Shown here: piece after piece, positions 21,901 through 31,439 of the stretch
How positions within the stretch are numbered: the first letter of the stretch is position 1
How the letters are laid out: every line of letters begins with the position of its first letter
Assembly: GCA_023376005.1 (NCBI GenBank)
Contig: CM042179.1
Location: forward strand, 19,045,072-19,109,071
Reading direction: 5' to 3'
From: Doryteuthis pealeii
Lineage: Eukaryota; Mollusca; Cephalopoda; Myopsida; Loliginidae
Length of the DNA stretch: 64,000 bases
Translations under genes and position numbers: made by a program
The notes under the pieces: model-generated
What the model saw: only the letters and a program-made list of their open reading frames with translations
Databases searched by the model: none
What the model was told of the DNA's origin: nothing

Positions 21901-21924
21901 CAGGTTCTGCCTGAATTTAGCTGA
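18870..21924 (+). pseudogene. B1 pol: protease, RT, RNase H, integrase, Cys-rich tail
   Basis: Reached by -1 shift from gag. Protease: ALVDTGCSRTIIS near 18975. RT: VRPVMDYREVN, ALLDLRKAYLQIRID and AYVDDIYVNED (YVDD at 19862-19873). A TAG at 20021-20023 replaces what B2 has as Trp. RNase H: VWGDASSLAMGVVLE, INLAELDAMLKG and LYTDSLCIYHWL supply Asp, Glu, Asp. Integrase: zinc motif IHKKSGHPGV and CEEC with a TGA (20825-20827) between; after a frameshift near 20930, GMDVTHYDG, ILTDNAPTF and GNGIAERCHR carry the D, D and E. Then a beta-rich DNA-binding part (LVWVKPPNVRC, VNGVPRHVRDLRP), an acidic Ser-rich stretch, and a basic Cys tail (RRSTRRRRSPPHCHVCDHEI, CLAC) to the stop at 21922-21924. Three lesions make it inactive. 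Confidence 0.85.
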
Positions 21925-22001
21925 AGAAGCATGGTCGCCGTTGACGAGCGAATTTGTAAGGTGTGGTCTCGTTATGTCTCGTTCGTGGCATGAGCATGGC
22001 C

Positions 22002-22114
22002 TATGCAAATTACGCCTACGATATAAAAGGAGCTCATTCATTTGCCAAGGCGGCAGCAAACTAGTCACGTAGAACGAGGTGTGAGAGTGAAGTTACTGCT
22101 ACGAGAAGACACAA
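22002..22114 (+). repeat. B1 right terminal repeat
   Basis: Identical to the left repeat, including ATGCAAAT and TATAAAAG. It is followed by AAGT, the target duplication, and then the remaining 3' untranslated part of A1. Confidence 0.85.
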
Positions 22115-22172
22115 AAGTAAAAAGTAAAAAATTGTAAAAAAAAACAAAAACATTATTTTGTAAAAGAGGGGA

Positions 22173-22301
22173 TGTTGTATTATTGGATCCAAACCTGTCA
22201 GAGTTACTTCCCTTGAACTGGACAGAACCAGGCATACAATAAAGATGGCTACTTAACCCTTACACTTCGTTCTCGTGTTCCTCATTGTAATTCAGATAAC
22301 A
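22173..22301 (+). repeat. A1 3' LTR, 129 bp
   Basis: Starts TGTTGTATTATTGG right after the polypurine tract and ends CAGATAACA. It contains CAATAAAGATGGCTAC, matching the AATAAAGATGGCTT of the LTR of element C at 34241-34360 (minus strand). The AATAAA is the likely polyadenylation signal. Confidence 0.7.
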
Positions 22302-22990
22302 TATCACTATCTTGCTGCCAACGCAAACCAAGGGAACATTATTTATAACCAACCACCACATTTCTTTTCAAGAATGCGGGTTCCTTCTAATCTGACGCTA
22401 AACAATAGAAGTCCTTCTTGGGATATACTTCTTCAGGACCGCCGTGTACCAATTATTCCTTCCTGTGACCATGAGTTCTTGTTACAGCCACAAAAGGAAT
22501 ATCAACTGTCTCCAACAAAGGATATTTCTTTCAAAGGAATATCCATCCCTTGCCGAAAAATAGGCTCTCAGGAGATTCGAACCAGGATTCTGTGACAAGA
22601 GAAGCATCCGCGATATTGTACAACATCCCTCGCACGTATCACCAGAGGCTGCTACCTCTACCAAATCATTTCAAAAGGGGGCGAAATCCCGCCAAAACGT
22701 CACTTGAATATCATAGTCAGGAAGCCACGACCCCTAGGGGACAAAATACAAACAGGGATTGTTGTATAGCAAATGTAGAAATCTCCCGATTCACTAATAA
22801 AAGATACATACACTGGCCAACGGGACGGACAAAGTCGGAAGTGTCCTCTATCGTTACCTAAAACGGAATGACCATTTTAACACATATCTGCGCATGGGCT
22901 CCGATCGGGAGTTCCGCTTTGATAGTCAATTCCTAAGATTAAATAAAAAAAAAAAAAAGTGGTAAATAAAATTCGCATTATCATCCAATG
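22302..22990. other. Unassigned region
   Basis: Short open frames only (22275-22595 and 22550-22861), none resembling a known family. A decayed element is likely because the surroundings are all repeats, but no motif supports a call. Confidence 0.3.
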
Positions 22991-23640
22991 AAAGTGATTC
23001 CCGGGTGAAGTGAAAATAACTTTAATTGATCCGATTTGGGACCGCCGTTCTCTATAAATGGCCAGCTCTGAGTGGCAGACGACAGTCAAGGGTTCGGGTG
23101 TCGAGCGAACACATCTCACCAACGAAGGCTACCACAGCGAAGGATACATCAAACGCGCCGATCACAAACCCCACCTACTTACCCAAACCTGACCTCACAA
23201 GGCAGTCAAGTCAACAAGCGAACATTTCTATATCATTCGACGATACAAAAAATTCTACTACTAAAACACAATATTCTACCTAGAACAATAACAACAACAG
23301 ATATACCGACTGAAACAAGGAAATTCCATTCGTTCAGCAACCGCTAACGAATCTAAACACAAGACTCGACATCTGCCCACCTACCTAACTGCAACTGACT
23401 CGGCCACCTGACACTCACTGACTTTTATTCAAGACACAGCGCCTACCACCACACACACAATATTCTGTCTACATCAACAACCCACTACCACAGTCAAGCT
23501 GGACATTTTACGAACTTAATACTCACCCACAACTATCACCAAATTTATCCTTTCACCGTTCTCATGTTGTTGTTTTTAATACAATTTTAAACTTAAAATC
23601 TGTATTTTGTTCGTTCCTCATCACCATACGCTTGCATAAT
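22991..23640 (+). mobile_element. LTR-like block with TATA box
   Basis: CTATAAATGG near 23052 looks like a core promoter. The block ends with AATACAATTTTAAAC and CACCATACGCTTGC, matching the insert at 3540-4190. It may be a solo LTR of the CsRn1-like family. No protein is supported; ends are approximate. Confidence 0.4.
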
Positions 23641-23767
23641 GATACTGTTTACTACAGGATCATCCAAGGGCGGCTACTTAACTATTTTTACTTTCTTATT
23701 AAAGTTTTTTACAAAGAATATAACTGTTCACTTGTGTTCACATAGAGGTTTTTCCTTTCTTTTTTTT

Positions 23768-23768
<1 letters not shown>

Positions 23769-23828
<60 letters not shown>
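23769..23828. repeat. (CA)n-(TA)n microsatellite
   Basis: An ACACAC run followed by ATATAT, ending exactly at the CTAG of a Helitron-like terminus. Confidence 0.95.
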
Positions 23829-23829
<1 letters not shown>

Positions 23830-23860
23830 TAGCATAAAGTACCCGGTCCATGACCGGACT
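23829..23860 (-). mobile_element. Helitron-like 3' terminus
   Basis: On the minus strand: GTCCGGTCATGGACCGG hairpin, GTACTTTATG, then CTAG followed by T. It has the same structure and near-identical sequence as 3190-3221, and inside it a matching CTCTTATTTTCTC stretch. The element would extend rightwards from here; its 5' end was not located. Confidence 0.65.
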
Positions 23861-24039
23861 AAAAAAAATTAGGAACGCCAGAGAGTGAATGCGAACAGAG
23901 AAAATAAGAGGAAAATCATTTATCAAATTAAAAAGAAATCGCCGCCAAGAATTTGTATAGTAGAATGTATATTTTAGGAATTTTCCCATTAAGATATTAT
24001 TTTAAAAAATGCATTCCAAAACTTAGTTAAATATTTGAC

Positions 24040-24381
24040 GATAAACAAAGCTAAGAATTAGGTTATTATAATATCGTTTATTTTAAGAATAGTCTCTTTT
24101 TGTTTACATTTTTGAAACAATTAAACATATAAAAGTACAGACATGAGACTAGGGATAGTCCATGCTGTGAAGAACTTACAGTAATGTAAGTGGGGCCAAA
24201 AGCCCCAACGAGAAGGGATAGACCGTGACTAGCCCATGTGTCTCGTGGTTACTGGAACAGGAAAAGAGGGAGAAACCTTTTGAACCAGCCGCTTAAATAC
24301 TATTTCCCCTAGCGGGCACCAGCAAACTAAACCGGGCAGACAACTCTCCCAGGCAAATACGAAACTAACGCTACAAATTCT
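24040..24381 (-). mobile_element. LTR-like block after a polypurine tract
   Basis: On the minus strand a purine tract (TTTAGGGGGAGAAT) precedes TGTAGCGTTAGTTTCG. This is followed about 75 bases later by a TATTTAAG box and further on by TTAAAATAAACG, a polyadenylation signal. This order fits a 3' LTR belonging to whatever element encoded the Cys-rich tail at 24919-25062. The far end is not fixed. Confidence 0.45.
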
Positions 24382-24891
24382 CCCCCTAAATTTTTTGGCG
24401 GGGCAAAAATTTACAGAAAAGAATGACAAACAAAAAAAATATATTCCTTTAAGGAAAAGAACAGAGTGTCGAATGTTCAAAGTTCAAAGTTCAAGAAACA
24501 GAGAAACAAAATTTGCACATAGATATTCCCGCAAACTACAAAATAAAAGCATGAAAAAACAGGAATGTAATATGAATGTTCTCTGGGGGGCACAATTAAG
24601 TCCGACGATTTTACTCTCCCAGCAATGCTGCACTCTTCTCACCAATACTATCACAAGGTCTTGTCTCTCGTCCACTCGTCACCACAGCCAAAATGCTACT
24701 GCAAGCTTTCTCCCCGGTTTTTCAGAGCTGGTCAAATATATACACAATTACAGTGTTCATCCGGGCTCCTTCCTCTGACCAGCACGTGCGACACTAATCA
24801 GCACGCGTCAATCCTTCACATCCTGGCCACTCTGGATAGTTTAGCCATTCACATGCGTCGGGCCACGACTCACGATCAGGAGAATGCGAGT
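24382..24891 (-). other. Non-coding stretch between Cys-rich tail and LTR-like block
   Basis: No protein is supported. Position suggests the 3' untranslated part of the minus-strand element. A plus-strand open frame across 24395-24778 is not convincing. Confidence 0.3.
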
Positions 24892-25600
24892 TCAATCTCC
24901 CCACTCGCCTCTGATCTTCATTCTGCATGCCAAACACAGTCGTGCACGCTTCGAACTACTACGTTCGTGGTTTCTCTCGCCACACTCCCCCCTGATCTCA
25001 TGATCACATATACTACAGTGTGGAGTAGGTCTTTTTATTCTGCTACTTCGTCTAAGCGGGACACGCTCGGTGGTATCTTCATCCTCGGTTGTATCATCGG
25101 ATGTGTCTCTCTCGGTAGTCTCTTCGGCCTCAGTTGTATCATCGCGAATCCTTTTCCTCCAATTTAATCGGTCTCTGGTTGCGTCTTGCCAACTGCCTAT
25201 GTGAATATTAAAATCCTTCAGGTTTCTCTTGATGTTGTCTTTGTACCTGAGCTTTGGTCTATCGATTCTACGTGATCCCTCCTTCAGTTGAGAGTACAGA
25301 ATCTGCTTTGGTAGTCTGTCATTCCCAAGTCTGTTTAAGTGGTCAGCCCATCTCAGGTTGCGTTGGACAAGTATTTTGTACATGCCAGGGAGTCCAGTTC
25401 TCTTTAGGATGGTCCTGTTTGAAACATGTTGACACCACTTGACATTTAATATGCTGCGCAAGTGACGCATGTAGTAGACATGTAGTCTATGGGCGTCTGC
25501 TTTGTATATCGTTCAGTCTTCTGCACCGTACAGGAGGGTTGGGAGAATTGTTGCAAAGCGCCTTCTTTACCGGCACTAAATAGGTATATGTTATATACTG
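24892..25600 (-). pseudogene. RTE-like LINE RT end fused to a Cys-rich tail
   Basis: On the minus strand RFATILPTLLYGAED, a TGA (25513-25515) where Trp is expected, then ADAHRLHVYYMRHLRSILN and LRWADHLNRLGNDRLPKQIL match the region after the palm of RTE-type LINE reverse transcriptases. The same 192-residue frame (25470-24892) continues without a stop through an acidic Thr/Glu stretch into RRSSRIKRPTPHCSICDHEI and CLAC (residues about 137-184), which closely resembles the C-terminal tail of B1 pol. It is either a true chimera or a LINE scrap that landed in frame against an LTR-element tail. The upstream RT is lost. Confidence 0.7.
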
Positions 25601-25870
25601 GTCTTTTCACTAAGCCAAATCAGCATATAACGTTATATACCTTTCTTACTACTTCTTACTCTGGTCGTCTATTCTTCTGGCCTGGTATATCTTCTAAGGT
25701 CTCGTCTGGTCTTTCTTGTATGGGGATTTCGGGTCTGGTCTCTGTTGGGATTTCTTCTTATCAGAAGCCTTGTGTCATTGTTAGTTTTTTTTATATATAT
25801 AAAGGAATTATCCCTTTATTTACATTTGGCGATGAAAGGGAGATAATTCACTAAAAAGGAGTTGTATAAT
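25601..25870 (-). pseudogene. Possible Gypsy pol tail remnant
   Basis: The minus strand reads TRPEIPIQERPDETLEDIPG before a stop, a Pro/Glu-rich composition seen at Gypsy pol ends, and a short AT-rich stretch with TATATATAAA lies upstream. The match is compositional only. Confidence 0.25.
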
Positions 25871-26018
25871 TTTGAATGTTTAAAAAAATTTCGAGCGTCT
25901 AAAAGTTTTAACGGAACAGCGTTCCGTCAGTTGGAAAAGAAACGAATCTCGCATCTTCGAAATTAATGAAGAGGAATGAAACATAATATCCCGAAATGAG
26001 AAAAAGGAACAAAAAAAG

Positions 26019-26020
<2 letters not shown>

Positions 26021-26093
<73 letters not shown>
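26021..26093. repeat. (TA)n microsatellite
   Basis: A run of more than 30 TA dinucleotides. It can fold on itself. The open frames over it are artefacts. Confidence 0.95.
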
Positions 26094-26096
<3 letters not shown>

Positions 26097-26399
26097 GAAT
26101 TGAAAACAAAAAAAAACAAAAACAAAACAAAAACAAGAGACTGAAAACAGATAAGTAGAAGTTGAACTGTTTTTCTAAGAAAAATCTCTATTTCTCGCTA
26201 TCCCCATATGTTGGACATTCTTAATCCTCCAGCTTCTATTATTTTTGATTGAACAAAAAAAAGAAAAGAAAAGATTATCTATGAATGAATAAATTAAATT
26301 ATAAGTTATAAAATATATTTTTGGTTTTACATTATTCTTTCTGTCCAAATTCATATATATGTTTTCTCTCAATTATTGTTGGTTTTCTCAGAAGAATTG

Positions 26400-29250
26400 A
26401 AATCCGGCGTATCACACGCTTAAGTAGACGAACGTAACAATGATATAGAACCTTGGTTCCGTGTATGTTTGTGTGACAACTGCAGGGCTCCATCTATTTG
26501 TGTCCTTGTCGTGCATCATAACACGTTGTCCTATTTGGATGTCAGGTAGATCTTTTGCACGCTGATCATAGTATGCTTTTTATTCAGCTTGTCTCTTGTA
26601 CAAGCGGGCTGATATCTCCGCTTTTTTGCATTGTGGTTTTTAATTTTCTGTTGAATAGCGTTTCTCCTGGTGGGGGTATCGTGTGGTCTATCGGTGTGGT
26701 TCGAAAGCATAGCATTACCATGTCAATGTCACGGTTGCTCGACTTAGCCCTTTTAATGGCGGATTTTATCGACTGCGCACAATGTTCCACAAGTCCCCAT
26801 TACTGTGATCTCATGTGGCATCAAGGTCTCAGCACTTTGCATTTTTTGGTGCTCCTTGCAGACATCGCATATTTGGATTAGTATGTTAATATCTTGATTG
26901 ATGTTGTGCCAGAATACGCAGGTTTTTGTTCACGACTTGCACTTTTCGATTCTCTGATGGCCATAATGGATCCTGTGAAGTTCCTCTTTTTTGCATAGAT
27001 TTTGGGATGATGATTCGCTCACTCTTAAGCAGGATCCCATTTTCTATCGCTAACTCATCCCTATAGGGCCAGTATGGTCGCATATTCTTCCCAACTTCTC
27101 TGAATGTGTTTCTGTCAGCGATTTCGACGCAAACGCTATGGGATTTCCCTCCCGTAGCAGGGCTGCACCTAGGCCTCTGTTGGATGCATCTACCTGGATT
27201 ACAGTTTCTTTTTCAGGGTCGAAGTATGTCAGCAGCATTTCTTTACAAATCTTTTATTGTTTGCAAAGACTTTTGATGACTTTATGTCCACCCGCACTCC
27301 AACCTTTTTTTTTTTTGTAGATCTCTCATTGGTGCTGTGAGATCTGAAAGATTCGGAATGAACGGTGTCATGTAGGTGATAATTCCTAACAGTCTTTGCG
27401 AGTCCGTAATGCTCTTTGGGTTTGGTAACATCTTGATCTCTTCCACTTTCTTGGGGTCAGAGCCATTTTTGTCATATATGTCCCCAAAGAAGTGTATCTG
27501 CTTCTGGTCTATTTGGAATTTTTTCGATGTTAAACCTGAGTCCTTCAGCTTGTGCTATCATCATCAAGTTGTGCAGATTTTGGTTATGCTCTTTTTCGGT
27601 TTTACAATATACTATGACGTCGTCTATGAGTCCTAGTGTACCAGGGTATTTCTCCAGAATCATGTCCATTTTCTGTTGGAATATATCTTGTGACATGACC
27701 AGACCAAAAGGCATTCTCTGGAAGCAATACCTTCCAAAAGGAGAATGGTAGGTTGTCAGTAGCTGTGATTCAGGATCGATCTTGATTGACCAGTATCCAT
27801 TCTTGGCGTCCAGTTTGGAAAAGTATTTAGCATCCGAAACTTTGTGCGCGAGCTCCTCCATTTTGGGAGTCTTGTGATGGCATCGCATGATGACTCTGTT
27901 TAGATCATTGGGATCCAAACACGGGCGGAGTTTACCATTACTCTTTCGCACATATACCAAACTGTTCACCCATTCTGTGGGCTTACTTACTCTGCAAATG
28001 ATACCTTGTTTAATAATGTCATCTAACTCAGTCTTAATCTCATCTTTCATATGAATGGGGCATTTCCTGGTTGCGTGGATGACAGTATGGTTGTCCGGTT
28101 TTAGGACAATCCGGTATTCCCTCGTGAAACTGCCTATTCGATTGAGTTCCAAGTATCTGAGTGATGGCAGTCGTAGTATGATAGGTCCTTCTGGTGTTAC
28201 CACAAAAAACTTGAATGATTTCCATTCTTCTTTGTCGGTACACTCTTATGTTGATGGAACCATGTTGAAGGATGCTGGATCCATTGTATGAAGTCAGTTG
28301 ACTCCTTATGCGTTGTACCAAGGAGTGGCTGTCAAGAATTGCTGACTTTATGAGGACACAACTTGCGGAAAATACGTAAGGGGAGGTTATTTCCTTCACC
28401 TCCTGTGTCAACCTTGGCTTTTAGTTTGTGGGTGCCTGGTAAGTTGGTAAGGTCTCCTAGTGTCTTTTTTCTTTTGCCGCTTGATAGTATCAAATGTCAT
28501 TTGTGTAAATTGATTGCACATCTCCATGTTATCATGATAGGCATCTACTGAGTGAACATTGTTACTACTTTTTTTATCATGGTGTCTGTACTCCTGACGT
28601 CCCTGGATCTCTTTGTGTCCAGGTTTAAATTTGGGTTCCTTTTGTTTGATTTGTGTCTGTGGGTGTCTTCCTTTATTTTCTTGTCTGTTGTCGCAGACTT
28701 TAACCCAGTGATTATTTCGTTCACATGCTAAGCAAGCAGGACACTTATCCTAGTAGGACTGCATGCTACCGCATCACTTGCAGCTGCTGTATTTTACAGA
28801 GCTAATTTCCTTACTTTCACCATCTTAGATTTCCGCCGTTTGCTTCATGTGGCCTATTGAAGTTTCGTAGGTTCGGCCTATAATTTGGACTTCTTCCAGT
28901 ATTAGACTTTCCCCTTTTTCCAATAGCTACTTTTGCAACTCCGTGTGGTTTGTTCCGTAGATAACCTGTTCTAATAACCGTATCTCAGTATCCATGTTAT
29001 TTCGGAACTTGCATTTATTCGCCTAAAACCTGCACCTTGCTAAAAGGTCATCCGTACTTTCAGTATCTCTTTGTTTGTATTGTCGAAGGGACAAACTAGT
29101 GATGTGAAAATTTATCTTGGGATCAAAACGTTCTTCGAACTTTCGCCACACAACATGTGTGTTATTTTCGTCGGTTTCGTCAGCGAAAGTCCATTAGTTG
29201 AACCTTCTGTGTAATTCCTTTATGACCGGATGACCATCGATTAGAACTCA
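26400..29250 (-). pseudogene. Mag-like Gypsy element A2, gag to integrase relic
   Basis: Minus-strand order from 29250 downwards: gag remains (KFEERFDPKINFHI, EEVQIIGRTYETSIGHMKQ, degraded knuckles), protease remains, then RT (28203-27472) with GKLRPCLDPNDLNRVI, FSKLDAKNGYWSIKID, SPFGRYCFQRMPFGL and LGLIDDVIVY. RNase H follows (IQVDASNRGLGAALLREGNP, 27238-27050) but breaks off and jumps into the linker RPYWPYRDELAIENG. The integrase keeps its zinc end (CDVCKEHQK) and then jumps past the core to HCAQSIKSAIKRAKSSNRD and DLPDIQIGQRVM. The residues match A1 closely, and A2 keeps the RT that A1 lacks. Many stops; inactive. Confidence 0.8.
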
Positions 29251-29254
29251 CAAC

Positions 29255-29363
29255 AACACTGGTTCTGTTCACGATGTGTTTATATACAATAACTACTACA
29301 GTGTGAAACCGGTGGACGTCACCGTAAAACGGTGACGACCCTTACTTAGTTCCTCGTGCAACA
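29255..29363 (-). repeat. LTR start after a polypurine tract, end of element C
   Basis: On the minus strand AAAAGAGGGAAGA (29376-29364) is followed by TGTTGCACGAGG. The tract matches that of A1 (AAAAGAGGGGA before TGTTG). A TATATAAACA box is near its far end. The sequence does not match the 120-bp LTR at the other end of element C, so the two ends may come from different copies. Confidence 0.5.
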
Positions 29364-29568
29364 TCTTCCCTCTTTTGAAGAAGAAGGGGCCTTTTAACTA
29401 AGGATAGGTACTAGATAGATGTACCGTTCAAGTCTTTTGTTTGTTTCATATTTCTAACTGTCTCTAAACTACTAGTAGACAACTATGTCCTCGTGACCGA
29501 GGCATGCACCAGACAGACTACCCTCTTGCCTAACAGGGATTATTCTGCCCTTTCACCCTTGATTTAAT

Positions 29569-31280
29569 TTATTTGGTGTAGTTCTTCAATTTCATTGGAG
29601 TCTTGTCTATCCTTCCGGGTCGAACTTTCCTCACTGCATCCTCCGCTGTCCTCTCTGTCTTCGGATTTGATTCTGTTGGGCTTGATGTTTCCTTTTCACA
29701 GTTTCCTTTAATATATTTTCCTGGGGGTATTTGTGGGGTAGAACTCACCTCTCTATAAGATCTTTTGATTGCTGATGCCTCGCTATTCATGTGGCATGAC
29801 TGGTGACCCAATGATGGTAACGATGTTGCTTCTGCTGTTTTTTTTTTTTCAAGTTTATTCTATTACGTCGACGCAGCTGCTCCTCAACATTGATATGGTA
29901 TGACCTTGTATCCAGTCTTTGCACCACAATTGCCTTTTTTCCATTCTTTCTGTCCTTTCACATGCGGTTTCACATGCACTACATCTCCAGGAAATAAAGG
30001 TTGAAGCGATTTCACATTGTGGTTGAAGTACTGCTCTTGTTTCTTGCTGCTGTACTTCATAATATTTTTCAGGTTCCTGGGTATTTCAGATCTTCTCTGG
30101 TTTGGAAGAAGTGTTTTCGTTCTCGTTGACATTAGCTTCTGTGCTGGTGACAGGAGACCTTTAGCTGGTGTATTCCTGTGATCCAACATCGCTAGGTATG
30201 GATCAGCATTATCGTCCATTGCTTTCCGGAAAAGGTTTTTTGACATTTTTACCACAGATTCCACTTTGCCATTGGCTTTGCTGTTGCAAGGACTGACAGT
30301 TGTATGCGTAAAACACCATTTTAGCGCATAGGTAGCAAATTCATGACCTCTAAACTGTGTTCCATTGTCCGTGACAACCTGATCCGGAATCCTATATCAT
30401 GCAAAATGGTGTTTCAGCTTAGTGATCATAGTTTTTGCTTGTGTATTTGGGAGATGATCAATCTCCCAGAAATTACTCGTGTAATCGATGTGCAGAGGTA
30501 GTCTTTATCTGCAAACATGAACAGATCCACTCCAATTTTTACCCACGATCTCTCAGGAATTACATGTACGATTAAAGGTTCTGCCGGATTAGCAACTTCA
30601 TATTTTCTACATGTTAGACACTTTACTACATAGTCCCTGATATCACTGTTCATATTTGGCCAGTACATATTTGGCTCTTTTTCAACATCAACATGTGTGT
30701 GGAATGCAACTTTTATTTCAAGACAGTTACTGAACTATCACGCGGTTTCCTCTAAAAATTAAACCATCCTGTACGGTTATTTCATTTCGAATGTTGAAGT
30801 ATGGTCTCACCTCTGGGTTTCAGATGTAATTTGTCATCTGGCCATCCTTCCAGTATTACCTTCTGTAACTTATGCATACTTCTGTCTTCCTTCATGGTTG
30901 ATCGCAGCTCGCAGCTCGCACAATATCCTCTCTGTAACAGGAATGTATTTGGTTTCCCTGACATCCTCATCATCATCATCCTCATCAGCGCCCACTACAT
31001 ATATGCTCTTGATAGTATATCTGCGAAGTACGTCTTCTTGCCTAGGTGGTACATAACCGTAATGTTATACCCCTGAAGCCCCATTAACATATTCTGCGAG
31101 CTTTTGGGGCACTTCCCCAATTCCTTCTTCATTATCGCTTCCAAAGGCCTATGATCACTCAGTACTGAGATGCGTTGACCAAATGTATATTGGTGAAAAC
31201 GTTCACATGCATAGACTACAGCAAGAAGTTCTTTTTGTTTTCCAACTGGAGTCTGTTCAATTGAACACAGTAATTCCTTT
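29569..31280 (-). pseudogene. Element C pol: RNase H end, integrase and tail
   Basis: RNase H end: ELLAVVYACERFHQYTFGQR, VLSDHRPLEAIMKKELG, then YFADILSRA. Linker frame 30985-30782. Integrase zinc end and core start at 30668-30426: MYWPNMNSDIRDYVVKCLTC and VKIGVDLFMF. The core continues after a shift with VVTDNGTQFRGHEFATYA and CNSKANGKVESVVKMSKN, which hold the second Asp and the Glu. The frame 30264-29884 carries the rest and LFPGDVVHVKPHVKGQKEWK. The tail frame 29811-29569 is Lys/Glu/Pro-rich and ends LKNYTK. Frameshifts break it at several points, but all three catalytic positions can still be seen. Confidence 0.75.
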
Positions 31281-31439
31281 CGCCGTCTGCCCAGTCTCTA
31301 CCAACTGAGCACGTTACTCTCACTTCCTGACACCCAAACACAAGAGTCGAATTTCTCTTCTGGTACAGACACTTGCTTTTTTGCTGACTGACACTATCAG
31401 CCACTGTCCGTTTTTATCATCGCTCGGCTACCCTTTATG

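Larger units (their letters stand above)
18032..22114 (+). mobile_element. LTR retroelement B1, nested in A1
   Basis: Two identical 113-bp direct repeats (18032-18144 and 22002-22114) enclose gag and pol. AAGT flanks both outer sides (18028-18031 and 22115-22118), a 4-bp target duplication. Gene order is gag, protease, RT, RNase H, integrase, as in Gypsy and BEL elements; the RT and RNase H look divergent and I do not assign the lineage firmly. No TGG-type primer-binding site follows the left repeat and no polypurine tract precedes the right one. The copy is disabled by two stops and one frameshift in pol. A related truncated copy, B2, lies at 31440-33490 on the minus strand. Confidence 0.85.
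14877..22301 (+). mobile_element. Mag-like Gypsy element A1 interrupted by element B1
   Basis: Order: leader (14877-14971), gag (14972-15728), a protease fused to an RNase H tail and integrase (15845-17760), a 3' untranslated part, and a polypurine tract AAAAGAGGGGA (22162-22172) directly before a 129-bp LTR starting TGTTGTATTATTGG and ending ATAACA (22173-22301). Element B1 (18032-22114) sits in the 3' untranslated part. No matching 5' LTR or primer-binding site was found upstream of 14877. The leader resembles that of element C on the minus strand. The reverse transcriptase has been deleted, so the copy is not autonomous. Confidence 0.75.

Noticed and set aside
22004..22113. TG..CA ends for the B1 terminal repeats
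   Set aside because: With those ends the flanks do not match, whereas the full 113-bp repeat is flanked by AAGT on both sides.
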